Source: Thermoplasmatales archaeon (GTDB taxonomy: Archaea; Thermoplasmatota; Thermoplasmata; Thermoplasmatales; GCA-001856825). From it: 64,000 nt of DNA. The stretch spans positions 1-64,000 of the forward strand of contig JAJSLL010000003.1 of NCBI GenBank assembly GCA_026127935.1. The letters run 5' to 3'. The notes beneath the pieces are model-generated. The model saw nothing but the letters and a program-made list of their open reading frames with translations, ran no database searches and had not been told where the DNA came from. This document shows, piece after piece, positions 34,613-44,623 of the stretch; position 1 is the first letter of the stretch, and each line of letters begins with the position of its first letter. The translations under genes were made by a program, and so were the position numbers.

Positions 34613-35530
34613 TTAATTTATCACTTTCTTGAGTATTATTTTCTCAGCGTGCAACCTATTTTCCGCCTCTTCGAAAATTACGCTATTTTTCGAATCTGCG
34701 ACAGCGTTTGTGACTTCGAGTCCCCTGTGTGCTGGAAGGCAATGCATGAAGATATGATCCTTCTTGGCTAGTGAGACCATTTTTTCGTTGACCTGGTACT
34801 TCTTGAATGCCTTCTCTTTTATCTCTTTCTCCTTTTCCTCTCCCATTGAAACCCAGACGTCGGTGTAAATAACGTCAGCACCGGCAACGGCTTCTTTCCA
34901 TTCGTTTGTAACTTCAACTTCTGACCTTTGCTTCTTTGCTAATTTCTTTGCCGCCATTACAAATTGATCCAGCGGTTCATACCCTTTTGGAGTCGCGATC
35001 CAGAAGTCTGACCCGACGAGTCCTGATGCAAGCATTAGCGAGTTGGCCGTATTGTTGCCGTCTCCCACATATGCGATTTTTAGTCCCTTAAGACTGCCCT
35101 TCTTCTCCTTGATGGTCATGAAGTCAGCGACTATCTGCGTGGGATGTTCAAGGTTGTCCAGCCCATTGATAACGGATATGGTTGAATTCCTAGCGAGTTC
35201 GACCACATTGTCGTGTTCGAAAGCCCTGTATAGCACCCCGTCTACCATCCCGGACAGAACCCGGGCGGTATCAGCAATTGATTCCCCTCTCCCCATCTGC
35301 ATGTCTCTTGGCGACAGATATATTGCGTGTCCACCCAGCTGCGTCATAGCGGTTTCGAAGCTCACCCTCGTCCTCGTGGATGCTTTCTCGAAAATCATTC
35401 CGAGCGTCTTCCTTTCCATCGATGAGTCTCTCTTTCCAGCCCTGAAGCTCTTCTTCAGTCTAATCCCATCGTCTACGAACTTTTCGAAGTCACTTTTCAT
35501 GTCCAGTACTGAGATGATGTCCCTCTTCAC
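34613..35530 (-). CDS. argF: ornithine carbamoyltransferase
   Basis: It joins carbamoyl phosphate and ornithine to citrulline in arginine synthesis. STRTRVSF is the carbamoyl-phosphate loop, HPTQ and the VSMG loop bind substrate/ornithine, and HCLPAHRG holds the catalytic Cys. 305 residues, complete. Its ATG overlaps the sucD stop by 4 bases, so it is translated from the sucC-sucD message. Confidence 0.96.
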   Translation of the reverse strand: MKRDIISVLDMKSDFEKFVDDGIRLKKSFRAGKRDSSMERKTLGMIFEKASTRTRVSFETAMTQLGGHAIYLSPRDMQMGRGESIADTARVLSGMVDGVLYRAFEHDNVVELARNSTISVINGLDNLEHPTQIVADFMTIKEKKGSLKGLKIAYVGDGNNTANSLMLASGLVGSDFWIATPKGYEPLDQFVMAAKKLAKKQRSEVEVTNEWKEAVAGADVIYTDVWVSMGEEKEKEIKEKAFKKYQVNEKMVSLAKKDHIFMHCLPAHRGLEVTNAVADSKNSVIFEEAENRLHAEKIILKKVIN

Positions 35531-36393
35531 TTTAGCACCTCTTTCAGCAGAGATGGTATTTCGTACGGATAAGAGGCAACACTTACTCCAGCATCCTCAA
35601 GTGCCTTGACCTTTGACTCAGCTGTCCCTTTTCCCCTTGATATTATTGCTCCAGCGTGCCCCATCCTCTTTCCCGGGGGAGCGCTTCTTCCGGTGATATA
35701 ACTCACGACCGGTTTGTTGAAACGATCCTTTATGTACTCGGCTGCCTCTTCTTCTGCCGTTCCTCCTATCTCTCCCACCATGGCTACTGCATCTGTTTGA
35801 TCATCCTTCTTGAATTCCTCAAGGGCATCTATGTAGTTCATGCCCGTCACAGGATCTCCTCCCAGTCCAACGACTGTGCTTTCCCCGAGTCCGTTAGTAG
35901 TGATGAGGTTCACAATCTCGTAAGTCAGGGTTCCGCTCCTTGAAATCACACCTACATTACCCTTCTTGAAAATCTGATTTGGCATGATCCCGAGCTTGCA
36001 AGTGAATGGTGAAGTTACACCGGGTCCATTCGGTCCCACGACCTTCTTCCCGAGTTTACTAGCTAGGCTCACGATTTTCATCGTGTCCTGGTAGGGCACC
36101 TTTTCAGTAAGTATATAGATAAGGTCGATCCCACTGTACATGGCTTCTTTTGCAGCATCGAGGACGTATGGGGCTGCAACGGATATGAACGTAGCATTGG
36201 GGTCCTCTTTCATGGCTTCTTTGACGGTGTTGAACACTTTAATCCCATTAACTTCACTTCCCCCCTTTCCTGGGGATGTTCCAGCAACGACTTTGGATCC
36301 AAATTTCTGCATCTGTATTGCGTTGAATGAACCCTGATGACCCGTTATTCCCTGCACCATAATTCGCGTATCTTCGTTAACAAGTATACTCAT
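35527..36393 (-). CDS. sucD: succinyl-CoA synthetase alpha subunit
   Basis: This 288-residue protein has an N-terminal CoA-binding Rossmann domain with VQGITGHQGSFNA. The phosphorylated histidine is in KRMGHAGAIIS, with PGGKR-type segment APPGKRMGH. It forms the ligase with SucC immediately upstream (2 bases apart), making ATP or GTP from succinyl-CoA in the TCA cycle. Confidence 0.96.
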   Translation of the reverse strand: MSILVNEDTRIMVQGITGHQGSFNAIQMQKFGSKVVAGTSPGKGGSEVNGIKVFNTVKEAMKEDPNATFISVAAPYVLDAAKEAMYSGIDLIYILTEKVPYQDTMKIVSLASKLGKKVVGPNGPGVTSPFTCKLGIMPNQIFKKGNVGVISRSGTLTYEIVNLITTNGLGESTVVGLGGDPVTGMNYIDALEEFKKDDQTDAVAMVGEIGGTAEEEAAEYIKDRFNKPVVSYITGRSAPPGKRMGHAGAIISRGKGTAESKVKALEDAGVSVASYPYEIPSLLKEVLK

Positions 36394-36395
36394 CT

Positions 36396-37496
36396 CTACT
36401 TCACCACCTTTACCGTTTCATTTATTGCATCCATCATGTCAGAGTATGATTCGATTCCATTTTCCTTCAGAATCTGTCTTCCGAGGTCTTCATTCACTCC
36501 CGAGAGCCTGACCACGATGGGAACGTTGATTCCAACTCTCTTCTTCGCCTCCGCTATGCCGTTTGCAACAGTGTCACAGTGAGTGACTCCCCCAAAAATA
36601 TTGATCAGAATTCCCCTAATCTTCGCTTCCTTCAATATCTGGAACGCGCCAACGACCTTTTCAACGTCATCGCTTCCTCCCAAGTCGAGGAAATTCTTGG
36701 GTTTGAGTCCCTTGAGGGTAAGTCCGTCCAGAGTTGCCATGGTCAAACCTGCTCCGTTTGCAATTACTCCTATGTCTCCTCCCAGTTCAACGAGAGCATA
36801 ACCCCTCTTGAAAGCAAGCTCTTCCAGTTCGGTCCTTTCTGCAGGATTCTCAAATAGTTCCTTGTGTCTGAAGAGCGAATCTGAGTCTACTACAACCTTC
36901 GCATCCCCTGCAAGTATCTTTCCATCCTTTAGTACGACGAGCGGATTGATTTCAACGAGTTCGCAGTCGTATCCCTCATAGAGGGCAAAAATCTTACCAA
37001 GCACATCCTGGAATTGTTTGGATTCCTCTGTTGAAAGTCCTAACTTGAAAGAGACTTCCCTCCCTATAAACGAAGAATATCCTAGAGTTGGATCTATCCA
37101 GTACTTTACGATCTTAGAATCCTCAACATCTTCAATTTCCATTCCTCCAGAAGTTGATGCAATAATAACCGGTCTCTTGGTGCTCCTGTCCAGCGTGATT
37201 GAGAGATAATATTCCTTTGCAATTTCCAGTTTCTCCTCAAGGAGAAGACTCCTTACCTTCAGACCCTTGATGCTCATCGCAAGGATCTCCTTCCCTTTCG
37301 CTTGTAGATCGCCAATGTCGTTTGCGAATTTTATGCCTCCAGCCTTTCCTCGACCACCCGTGAGCACCTGTGCCTTCACGACAACTGGAAACTTGTTCCA
37401 TTGGAGATCTGCCTCGGTGGCTACGTGTTTTCCAACTGGTATTGAAATCCCAAATTTCTTAAAGAGTTCCTTTGCCTGATATTCATAGAGGTTCAT
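36396..37496 (-). CDS. sucC: succinyl-CoA synthetase beta subunit
   Basis: This 366-residue ATP-grasp subunit starts MNLYEYQAKELFKKFGI, the standard opening, followed by the KAQVLTGGRGKAGG nucleotide loop and CELVEINPLVV. The C-terminal half has GLTMATLDG, LDLGG and NIFGGVTHCD for phosphohistidine relay. First gene of sucC-sucD-argF. Confidence 0.96.
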   Translation of the reverse strand: MNLYEYQAKELFKKFGISIPVGKHVATEADLQWNKFPVVVKAQVLTGGRGKAGGIKFANDIGDLQAKGKEILAMSIKGLKVRSLLLEEKLEIAKEYYLSITLDRSTKRPVIIASTSGGMEIEDVEDSKIVKYWIDPTLGYSSFIGREVSFKLGLSTEESKQFQDVLGKIFALYEGYDCELVEINPLVVLKDGKILAGDAKVVVDSDSLFRHKELFENPAERTELEELAFKRGYALVELGGDIGVIANGAGLTMATLDGLTLKGLKPKNFLDLGGSDDVEKVVGAFQILKEAKIRGILINIFGGVTHCDTVANGIAEAKKRVGINVPIVVRLSGVNEDLGRQILKENGIESYSDMMDAINETVKVVK

Positions 37497-37537
37497 CTGA
37501 TATCCACAGGAAATGGACGAATGTTATTTATGAATTG

Positions 37538-39934
37538 TCATTTTGGTGTTCTTTGTACAAGCTTTTCGTTTATCTCCAATCTCTCCAATCCGTTTTTAAT
37601 AGCTCTAGCTGCCTCGGGTACATCAGTCGACTTAAGGAATGCGCCCACACTTTCTCTATTCCCTATACCGGCTCGAGAAATGAGCTCCTCGACGTACCTT
37701 GATACAGTACTGCTTCCAACAAAAATCTCCCTTACTCCGTTCAGGTGGGCGGAGGTCCAGCTCCAGAGGTCCTTCCTGTAGTTCTTATTCGAAATTGCTT
37801 CAAACATTGAATAGATGAAGTTTCCCCTGTATTCAGGTTTCGAAATAACGAAATCGAAGAACTGGGTGACTTCTTCGTTCTTTGGAAGATGGGTCATCGC
37901 GTGCATTACCCTGATCACTTCCATGTCATTCTCCGGAGTCTTGAGCATGTTCCAGAGTGCTTCCTTGTTGTATTCTTCAATAGATGCTGATAGCAGAACA
38001 GCCGTCCTCTCTTCTGCGGTAAGACTGTTGTATTCTCCAAGCTTCACCTTCTCTGTAGTTCTGAATTCTTTGTCATTGAGTGCAAGTCCAGTCAAGATGC
38101 TCTCCAGGACCACCTTAGAGTTCTCGTCCGGCGAGTCTTTGAATGAGCTTAACTTGCTTCTGAAGTAGCCAACCGCCATTTTATTCAGTCCGTCTGAATC
38201 GAGTATCTCTGCGAGTGAAGAGAATATCTCCACCAGTCTCATGACTATGCTGTACTCGTTCCTCTCCTTGATCTTGTCAACAATTCCTAAGAACTGCTGC
38301 ATATCTATCCTTCCAGAAAGGAGGAACGCATAATAGTCGTCTATGAGTTTCATGACAAATTCCGAGGACGATTCTTGGGTGAGCATTCTATCTAGCAAGT
38401 TTCCTTCCAGGAGTAATCTATAGTAGCCCTCCCCGTTGGAATTGATAAGTAGTTTTTCGGCACTCTTAATCTTCGTCTGTTTCTTCTTTAGGAGTATTTT
38501 TCTCTTCTTTCCATCTCTCTCGAGGAAGATCGGTACCTGCCAGACGTATGCGTCATCATTGGGCAGGTATGAGAACTTCTGCTGACTCATTCTCAATTCC
38601 CCATCCTCTTCCTTAACATTTACCAGAGGAAATCCAGCTTTCTCCAGCCACGACTTCATGAGACTACTGACATTGACCCTGCTGGCATTTGTCAGGGATG
38701 ACCATAGATCCTCTCCCGACGCATTGGAATATTCGTGCCCTTTGAGATACCGATAGATACCCTCCCTGTACTTCCCTTCCCCTATGAATTGTTCTGTCAT
38801 CCTGAGGATCGATGCACCCTTTCCATAACTGATGTCATCAAAAATTTCCGAAATTTCATACGGGTCCTTTACTTCTACCCTGATTGGATGCGTGGTGAGC
38901 AGACCGTCTTTTCTCATGGATGGTAGTGTCTCCTCTCTCTGGAAATCCTCCCAGAGGTTCCAGTCCTTATGAACTTTAGCAAGTATCTTGTAGCCAACGA
39001 AAGTTGCAAAAGATTCATTGAGCCATAGGTCATCCCACCACTTCATTGTTACAAGGTCCCCAAACCACTGGTGGGCAAATTCGTGTGAGACCACATAAGC
39101 CACTTGTTTCTTGAACCTGAAACTGGTAGAGTTGTTTACAAGGAGTGCGATTTCCCTGAACGTAATGGCCCCCCAGTTCTCCATCGCTCCAGCACCGAAC
39201 TGTGGAAGTGCAATTAGATGCATCTTAGGTAGCGGGAAAGGAATCTTGTAGTAGGCCTCATATTTAGTGAAGAGCTTACTGAGGAGATTCAGTGAAAATT
39301 TTCCCTCTTTTGCCTTTCCGGGAGAAGTTGCAAGATAAAGGAATCTGTCCTTGTTCTTCCTAGATATTGTTTGGAATTTTCCTATTCCTAGGTAGAATAG
39401 GTAAGTCGACATCGACGGCGTTTCATCGAACACAAAGTGAGCACGTCCGTTTCCAACTTCCTTGCTTAAATGGCGAGTGTTGAAAATAACCTCAACCTCT
39501 TCATCGACGGTTACCTCCACCTTGAACTTGGCTTTGGTTGCGGGTTCATCAAAGCACGGAAAGACAGACCTTGCCCCCGTTGGCTCCATCTGTGTTGTGA
39601 TAATGTGGCCTCCATCGTACTTTGCGTCGTGAATTCCCATCAGCGAAGTTTCTGATACCGCTCCAGAAAATGTAATCTTGAGTTCACTCCCCTCTGTGGG
39701 TCCTACAACGAGTTTCTTATTACTAACGCTGAATAGAACGTCAGCTCCATTCATCTTTACAGAACCTACAGTTAAGTTTTCAATGTCCAATTCGACTTGC
39801 CCGGAGAATTTTCCGTTAAGAGTTTCGACACACCCATATTTCAGTTCCTTAAATTTAAAATCAAAATTTAGCTCATACCTTTCTAGACTGTACATCAGGG
39901 TCTTATCATTACAAATGGTATAATTGTTTTCCAA
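37538..39934 (-). CDS. M1 aminopeptidase, tricorn-interacting factor F2/F3 type
   Basis: This 798-residue zinc aminopeptidase has the exopeptidase motif GAMENWGAI and zinc site HEFAHQWFGD followed 18 residues later by the third ligand in NESFA. Length and the Thermoplasmatales setting fit the tricorn interacting factors F2 and F3, which release single residues from tricorn or proteasome peptides. F2 and F3 cannot be told apart here. No tricorn core or F1 gene is in the window. Confidence 0.92.
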   Translation of the reverse strand: MENNYTICNDKTLMYSLERYELNFDFKFKELKYGCVETLNGKFSGQVELDIENLTVGSVKMNGADVLFSVSNKKLVVGPTEGSELKITFSGAVSETSLMGIHDAKYDGGHIITTQMEPTGARSVFPCFDEPATKAKFKVEVTVDEEVEVIFNTRHLSKEVGNGRAHFVFDETPSMSTYLFYLGIGKFQTISRKNKDRFLYLATSPGKAKEGKFSLNLLSKLFTKYEAYYKIPFPLPKMHLIALPQFGAGAMENWGAITFREIALLVNNSTSFRFKKQVAYVVSHEFAHQWFGDLVTMKWWDDLWLNESFATFVGYKILAKVHKDWNLWEDFQREETLPSMRKDGLLTTHPIRVEVKDPYEISEIFDDISYGKGASILRMTEQFIGEGKYREGIYRYLKGHEYSNASGEDLWSSLTNASRVNVSSLMKSWLEKAGFPLVNVKEEDGELRMSQQKFSYLPNDDAYVWQVPIFLERDGKKRKILLKKKQTKIKSAEKLLINSNGEGYYRLLLEGNLLDRMLTQESSSEFVMKLIDDYYAFLLSGRIDMQQFLGIVDKIKERNEYSIVMRLVEIFSSLAEILDSDGLNKMAVGYFRSKLSSFKDSPDENSKVVLESILTGLALNDKEFRTTEKVKLGEYNSLTAEERTAVLLSASIEEYNKEALWNMLKTPENDMEVIRVMHAMTHLPKNEEVTQFFDFVISKPEYRGNFIYSMFEAISNKNYRKDLWSWTSAHLNGVREIFVGSSTVSRYVEELISRAGIGNRESVGAFLKSTDVPEAARAIKNGLERLEINEKLVQRTPK

Positions 39935-40000
39935 AAAAATGAGTTGAAGAAGACAACTATTTCTTTGTTTAAAAAATAAGAAAAAAAAGATGGCTTCACT

Positions 40001-41155
40001 CTACTTTTTTGTCGTTCTGCTTCGTACCATTACTGCCGTTGCACCTACTGCTACGAGAATCACTATGCCCACAACAACGACATCAATCGAACTCAGGCCA
40101 GATGAAGTTGGTGCTGCAGCACTTGAAACCACCAGCTCGTTTGCTGAACTTGGCTTTGCGTTCCCATTTGTGGTTATGGCTGCGCTAGGGTCCGTCTTCA
40201 GTTTTATGGTGTAGTTTGATCCGTTATAGGACATAGAAGCGTTAAGAGTGTAGTTGCTTGTTGCATTGTAGAAGAATGTTGTGCTGTTGGTAGAGCTATC
40301 ATATACCCTTACCCACTGGTTGAGAGGCACGGAGAATACGTGGAAATTTATCGTATTGAATCCAATGACATTAGGACCGAACCCACCGTCCTGGAAGACA
40401 GGACCGAGCTGCAAGTAGCTGTTGGAGTGATCACCCTCGCCAAAACTGCCAAAGTCGCCTAGCTGATTGACATCCATATTCATATTGACTTCCTGCTCCG
40501 TCATTGTCATTTTTAGAAACGGATCGTGAATCCTGAGATTGCCACGGAAGTCGCTCGATAGGATTCCCTGGACACCAAATGCTCTCCACGACATGTCAAT
40601 TATTGTTGAGTTGTTCCCAACCTTTTTGGTGATATTGGATATCTTGAGATTTATTGTCAGGTTCCTGAATACCGTGAGGTTGGTCGAATTTGCAAATACA
40701 TGGAGCTGGTAATTCAGTGTAGCATTAACGACGTGTACTAAGGGCAGGATTGTGGTATTTGTGGTTGAGTTAGACGTACCGCTAGTGGTGGAATTGGTGG
40801 TAGAATTAGAGTTGTCAGTTGAATTAGAGGAGTCGTTAACCTCGTTAGCATCCATTGCGGGATGATTGTCGTGGTTCGATCCCTGTGTGTTGTTATTAAT
40901 GTCCTCACCCAGCGACTGCATGCCGCTAGAGTTGAGATAAGACGTTGCGTTCAACCATATCACCGTGCCATTAAGCTGCTGCGATGCAGAGCTGTTGTTG
41001 GGGTAGGTATAATACATTACGTAATTGCTTGTAGCATTTACGTATCCCTCGTTGGTCTTGGTATTGATGGTTGCGTGGATTGTCGTGGCAGAGCTCAAAG
41101 GAACTGCCATGAGAATGGCAATCACCACCAAGGCGGCTATTAGTACTCTTCTCAT
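40001..41155 (-). CDS. secreted, heavily glycosylatable surface protein with C-terminal anchor
   Basis: This 384-residue protein has a signal-type hydrophobic segment at about 5-24 (MRRVLIAALVVIAILMAVPL) and a single TM helix near the end (SSIDVVVVGIVILVAVGATA) followed by basic RSRTTKK. The middle is rich in Asn, Ser and Thr, with a Ser/Thr/Asn low-complexity tract at about 105-135 and dozens of N-x-S/T sequons. The remainder has beta-rich repeats with amphipathic strands. It probably sits in the S-layer or cell surface. No known family; function unknown. Confidence 0.7.
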   Translation of the reverse strand: MRRVLIAALVVIAILMAVPLSSATTIHATINTKTNEGYVNATSNYVMYYTYPNNSSASQQLNGTVIWLNATSYLNSSGMQSLGEDINNNTQGSNHDNHPAMDANEVNDSSNSTDNSNSTTNSTTSGTSNSTTNTTILPLVHVVNATLNYQLHVFANSTNLTVFRNLTINLKISNITKKVGNNSTIIDMSWRAFGVQGILSSDFRGNLRIHDPFLKMTMTEQEVNMNMDVNQLGDFGSFGEGDHSNSYLQLGPVFQDGGFGPNVIGFNTINFHVFSVPLNQWVRVYDSSTNSTTFFYNATSNYTLNASMSYNGSNYTIKLKTDPSAAITTNGNAKPSSANELVVSSAAAPTSSGLSSIDVVVVGIVILVAVGATAVMVRSRTTKK

Positions 41156-41226
41156 AAGGCAAAGACCAGTGCTTATATTAACTATTTATTGGTACAAGAT
41201 TCGAAAAGTAGTACAAATTTCTACTT

Positions 41227-42189
41227 TTACGGGTACCTCTCAACTGACTTGATCTCAAGCTGGGATTCTTGGAATTCTTGCTCCTTGATCTTCCCGATCG
41301 ACCTGAAGAATGAGTCCAAACTGCTCTTCTCAAAGATCATTGTAACTTTGGACTTCTCGCCAGAGACTTCAATAGAATAGTTAAAAGGAAGATCCACGTC
41401 TGAGAATTTGTAGGGATCGATAAGTATTCCTTGTTCTGGCACAACGGCACGGAAGACCTTCAAACCAGACTCGCTCTTGTGGATGAGTTCAAACTCCCTG
41501 GCCTGAGCCTTGAGCGTGCTTTCCCACTCTGGGAAATCACTTTCGATTTCATAGAACACATCGAGGAAGCCAGCTCGATCGACACTTCTAACGGAAACTC
41601 TCACTTTGAAATTTCTGTTTGCCCTAGCGTACTTCTGAGTGAAAGAATTGGTAGGAAGCACATAGAAAACGAGCTTTTTCATTTCCCATCCCTTCTCGTT
41701 TTCAAGCAACCATTCTTTGTCGTTCCTCACCGGTCCCAGGTAATCTATGCTGAAGAAATCCCTCTTTTCAGAATCCTTGAACACAATTCTCTGGAGTTCA
41801 GCTGAAGATGTGAAGAACTTGATCCTGAGTATGATATCACCGTCGGAAACAAATATCGGAACGTCAATTAGAGCATTTTTTACGGATAGGAGCGAATCAA
41901 TCATTTCACACACGTAGCACTCTTCTCCGACCTCAATAGAAATTCCCGCTTTTCTGTCCACGAAGTCGTACCCTTTAGCCCTGATCGCTTTCCTCAGTTC
42001 GTCCATTGCCTTGCCTTCCCTTAGGTATGTAACTACTGCCTCGGTCTTCTGTCCCTTCTTGTAATAGTTCAGGAAACCGTTGAACCCGTACACCCTTGAA
42101 AAATAACTTATTGGTGATCTCATGTCCTGGAATCTAACTACCATCTCGCTGTCAAATTCGACCATATAAACCGTCAGGGATTCCCTCAT
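41227..42189 (-). CDS. uncharacterised 320-residue protein
   Basis: There is no family match. The N-terminal 90 residues (VYMVEFDSEMVVRFQDMRSP, later SPISYFSRVYGFNGFLNYYKK) and a later beta-rich region (IDYLGPVRNDKEWLLENEKGW) resemble soluble ligand-sensing domains. A CYVC pair at about 92-95 stands out. A region near 240-320 repeats strand-helix patterns. A second ATG at 42165 (MVEFDSE) sits better relative to the A/T-rich box at about 42203-42213. It stands alone between a surface protein and the divergent DUF6015-ABCE1 operon. Confidence 0.6.
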   Translation of the reverse strand: MRESLTVYMVEFDSEMVVRFQDMRSPISYFSRVYGFNGFLNYYKKGQKTEAVVTYLREGKAMDELRKAIRAKGYDFVDRKAGISIEVGEECYVCEMIDSLLSVKNALIDVPIFVSDGDIILRIKFFTSSAELQRIVFKDSEKRDFFSIDYLGPVRNDKEWLLENEKGWEMKKLVFYVLPTNSFTQKYARANRNFKVRVSVRSVDRAGFLDVFYEIESDFPEWESTLKAQAREFELIHKSESGLKVFRAVVPEQGILIDPYKFSDVDLPFNYSIEVSGEKSKVTMIFEKSSLDSFFRSIGKIKEQEFQESQLEIKSVERYP

Positions 42190-42347
42190 TTAATATTTTT
42201 TGTATTTATTAAACTCCTCATATCTTGCACGGAAACCTCTCAAAATCCGCGCTTTACGAGATGATTTAGGTATATTAACTTGATGAAGTCACTAATCATT
42301 AAGTTTATAACCTTTTTTGTACTTACATGCAAGTCAAGTGACTCAGT

Positions 42348-42764
42348 ATGACACTAGTAGAACAATCTTTCATTGATGGACCTATTACCGTTGACCTAAT
42401 GGCAAGGGCAATATCCAATGGGATGAGCAGGCAGAGCAAACGAATGAGCGAGCAAGAAGCCTATGACATAGCGTTCCACGTTCTGAACTTCTTCGGTTAT
42501 AGCAGGTACGTCATAGACAACATGCTTGAACCAGAAGACAGGGACGCTTTTTATATGTTGGAGGACCTGGGAATCCTGGACACAGAAAGAGAGGAAACGA
42601 CACTCTTCGATGGAAGGGAGTGGAGGATTCATTACTGGTTGATCAGACCTGAAAATGTGAGAAAGCTTGCCTTCAATAATGGAACAAAACCGGAAGATCC
42701 TATCGCGAATGAAACGATGATTTATGACGGGCTCCCGGAAGACATTTGGAGAATGAAAGTTTAG
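42348..42764 (+). CDS. DUF6015-like protein upstream of ABCE1
   Basis: This 138-residue acidic protein resembles, from memory, the Thermoplasmata DUF6015 family: YDIAFHVLNFFGYSRYVIDN, then LEPEDRDAFYMLEDLGILDT and EETTLFDGREWRIHYW. It lies 6 bases upstream of the ABCE1 gene with the same direction and shares its promoter (GTTTATAACC near 42303-42312), so a ribosome-recycling or translation-linked role is inferred from context. AGTCACT/AGTGACT arms at 42287-42293 and 42337-42343 flank the TATA box. Confidence 0.65.
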   Translation: MTLVEQSFIDGPITVDLMARAISNGMSRQSKRMSEQEAYDIAFHVLNFFGYSRYVIDNMLEPEDRDAFYMLEDLGILDTEREETTLFDGREWRIHYWLIRPENVRKLAFNNGTKPEDPIANETMIYDGLPEDIWRMKV

Positions 42765-42770
42765 ATTGAG

Positions 42771-44525
42771 ATGCACGTAGCCGTCATTGATTTTGACAAG
42801 TGCCACTTCAAGAAATGTAAGCAGGAGTGTCAATATTACTGTCCTCCTGTGAGGAATGACATAATGGCTGTCGATTTTATGGAGAGTGGCTATCCTCAGA
42901 TTCATGAGGATCTCTGCATCGGTTGTGGAATTTGCGCCCATAGGTGTCCCTATGAAGCGATCAAGATAATTGGGGTTCCAGAGAGGGAAAACGGTAAAGA
43001 AGTCCACAGGTACGGAACAAATGGGTTCGTACTTTATGGGCTCCCATCGCTTGAGGTGAAGGGAGTTACTGGAATTCTGGGCCAGAATGGAACAGGGAAG
43101 TCGACTATACTCAATATCCTGAATGGAACACTTGTACCAAACTTTGCGAATGAAGAAGGAAACAAGGAAAAGGTGCTGGAGAAGTACAAGGGCACCTACC
43201 TTGGAGACTATATGGAAAGGGTCTATTCTGACAAGATTAAAATTTCTTTGAAACCCCAATACGTGGATTCCATATCAAAACACTTCACAGGTAAAGTCAG
43301 CGGACTACTGAACCAATACGGGGACGATGCGAAAAGGATGCTCGATAATATGGGAGTAGGAGGGATCTTTGAAAAGGACGTCAAATATCTTTCTGGAGGA
43401 GAGCTGCAACAGATGGCAATTGCGGCTACATTATTGAAGAGCGCAGACCTTTACTTCTTTGATGAACCATCTTCATATCTCGATATTTCTCAGAGACTGA
43501 AAGTTGCAGGAATCCTGAGAAAACTTTCGGAAACGAGCAAGGTCATAGTTGTCGAGCACGATCTCGCAATTCTTGACTTCATGACGGACTACATTTACCT
43601 CACTTATGGGGAACCAAGGGGCTATGGAATAGTCAGCAACTCCTATTCCACGAGACAGGCTATAAACACTTACCTGGGAGGCTACATCAAACAGGAGAAC
43701 ATGAAGTTCAGGGAATATGAAATCAAGTTCTCAAAACGACCGCCGGAGATTGACAGAAGTCTGGTCCCTTTTATTTCTTGGACCTCGCTAACCAAGGGGT
43801 TCGATAACTTCCAGTTGAGTACGGACTCTGGAGAATTGAGACACGGTCAAGTTGTTGGGGTCATTGGCCCAAATTCGACGGGGAAATCAACTTTTGTGAA
43901 GATGATGGCTGGAGAGATAATGCCAGACAGCGGATCAATTGTCAACTCTGTCAAAACATCATTCAAACCTCAGAGCCCCGAATCAGATTTCCAAATCCCC
44001 ATGCTGGAGTTCCTTGAAAATAACCTCGGAGATAGGGTCTCTGAAAACCAATTCAAGAACGAAGTCCTGAGACCTCTCAACCTAGAGAGCCTGGGAGATA
44101 CCCTTGTCTCAGAGCTGTCCGGTGGAGATCTTCAAAAGGTCTACATTGCTAAGACTTTAGGCAAAGACGCAGACGTTTACATCCTTGACGAACCGTCTGC
44201 ATATCTGGATGCAGATCAAAGAATGATCGTGGCCAGGATGATCAAGAGATTTGCAGAAAACAACAAGAATGCCGTAATGATCGTAGATCACGACATTTAC
44301 TTTATTGATTTGATATCGACGTCACTGATTGTTTTCAGTGGAGAAGGGGGTAAAAACGGAAAGTCGTATGGCCCGCTGAATCTTAAGGACGGAATGAATC
44401 TTTTCTTGAAGAACATTGGAATCACTTTCAGGCGGGACGAAAATACACAGAGACCTAGGATAAACAAAACGGACTCGAAACTCGATACCGAGCAGAAAAG
44501 GGTCGGAGAATACTACTATTATTGA
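42771..44525 (+). CDS. ribosome recycling ATPase ABCE1 (RNase L inhibitor homologue)
   Basis: This 584-residue soluble twin-ATPase splits post-termination ribosomes. The N-terminal FeS domain has two clusters (CHFKKCKQECQYYC and CIGCGICAHRCPYEA). ABC1 has Walker A GQNGTGKST with signature LSGGELQQ, and ABC2 has GPNSTGKST with LSGGDLQK; both have the D-loop and H-switch. The hinge between domains is intact. It is a near-universal archaeal gene in the typical order. Confidence 0.96.
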   Translation: MHVAVIDFDKCHFKKCKQECQYYCPPVRNDIMAVDFMESGYPQIHEDLCIGCGICAHRCPYEAIKIIGVPERENGKEVHRYGTNGFVLYGLPSLEVKGVTGILGQNGTGKSTILNILNGTLVPNFANEEGNKEKVLEKYKGTYLGDYMERVYSDKIKISLKPQYVDSISKHFTGKVSGLLNQYGDDAKRMLDNMGVGGIFEKDVKYLSGGELQQMAIAATLLKSADLYFFDEPSSYLDISQRLKVAGILRKLSETSKVIVVEHDLAILDFMTDYIYLTYGEPRGYGIVSNSYSTRQAINTYLGGYIKQENMKFREYEIKFSKRPPEIDRSLVPFISWTSLTKGFDNFQLSTDSGELRHGQVVGVIGPNSTGKSTFVKMMAGEIMPDSGSIVNSVKTSFKPQSPESDFQIPMLEFLENNLGDRVSENQFKNEVLRPLNLESLGDTLVSELSGGDLQKVYIAKTLGKDADVYILDEPSAYLDADQRMIVARMIKRFAENNKNAVMIVDHDIYFIDLISTSLIVFSGEGGKNGKSYGPLNLKDGMNLFLKNIGITFRRDENTQRPRINKTDSKLDTEQKRVGEYYYY

Positions 44526-44623
44526 TGGGAGAGGTGACTCTTCCATATTTAGGCGGATACATTTATCATCGAAAATTAAAGAAATATTATTAGCCATCAT
44601 TGTTTTGCGAAATAGGTGATTAA

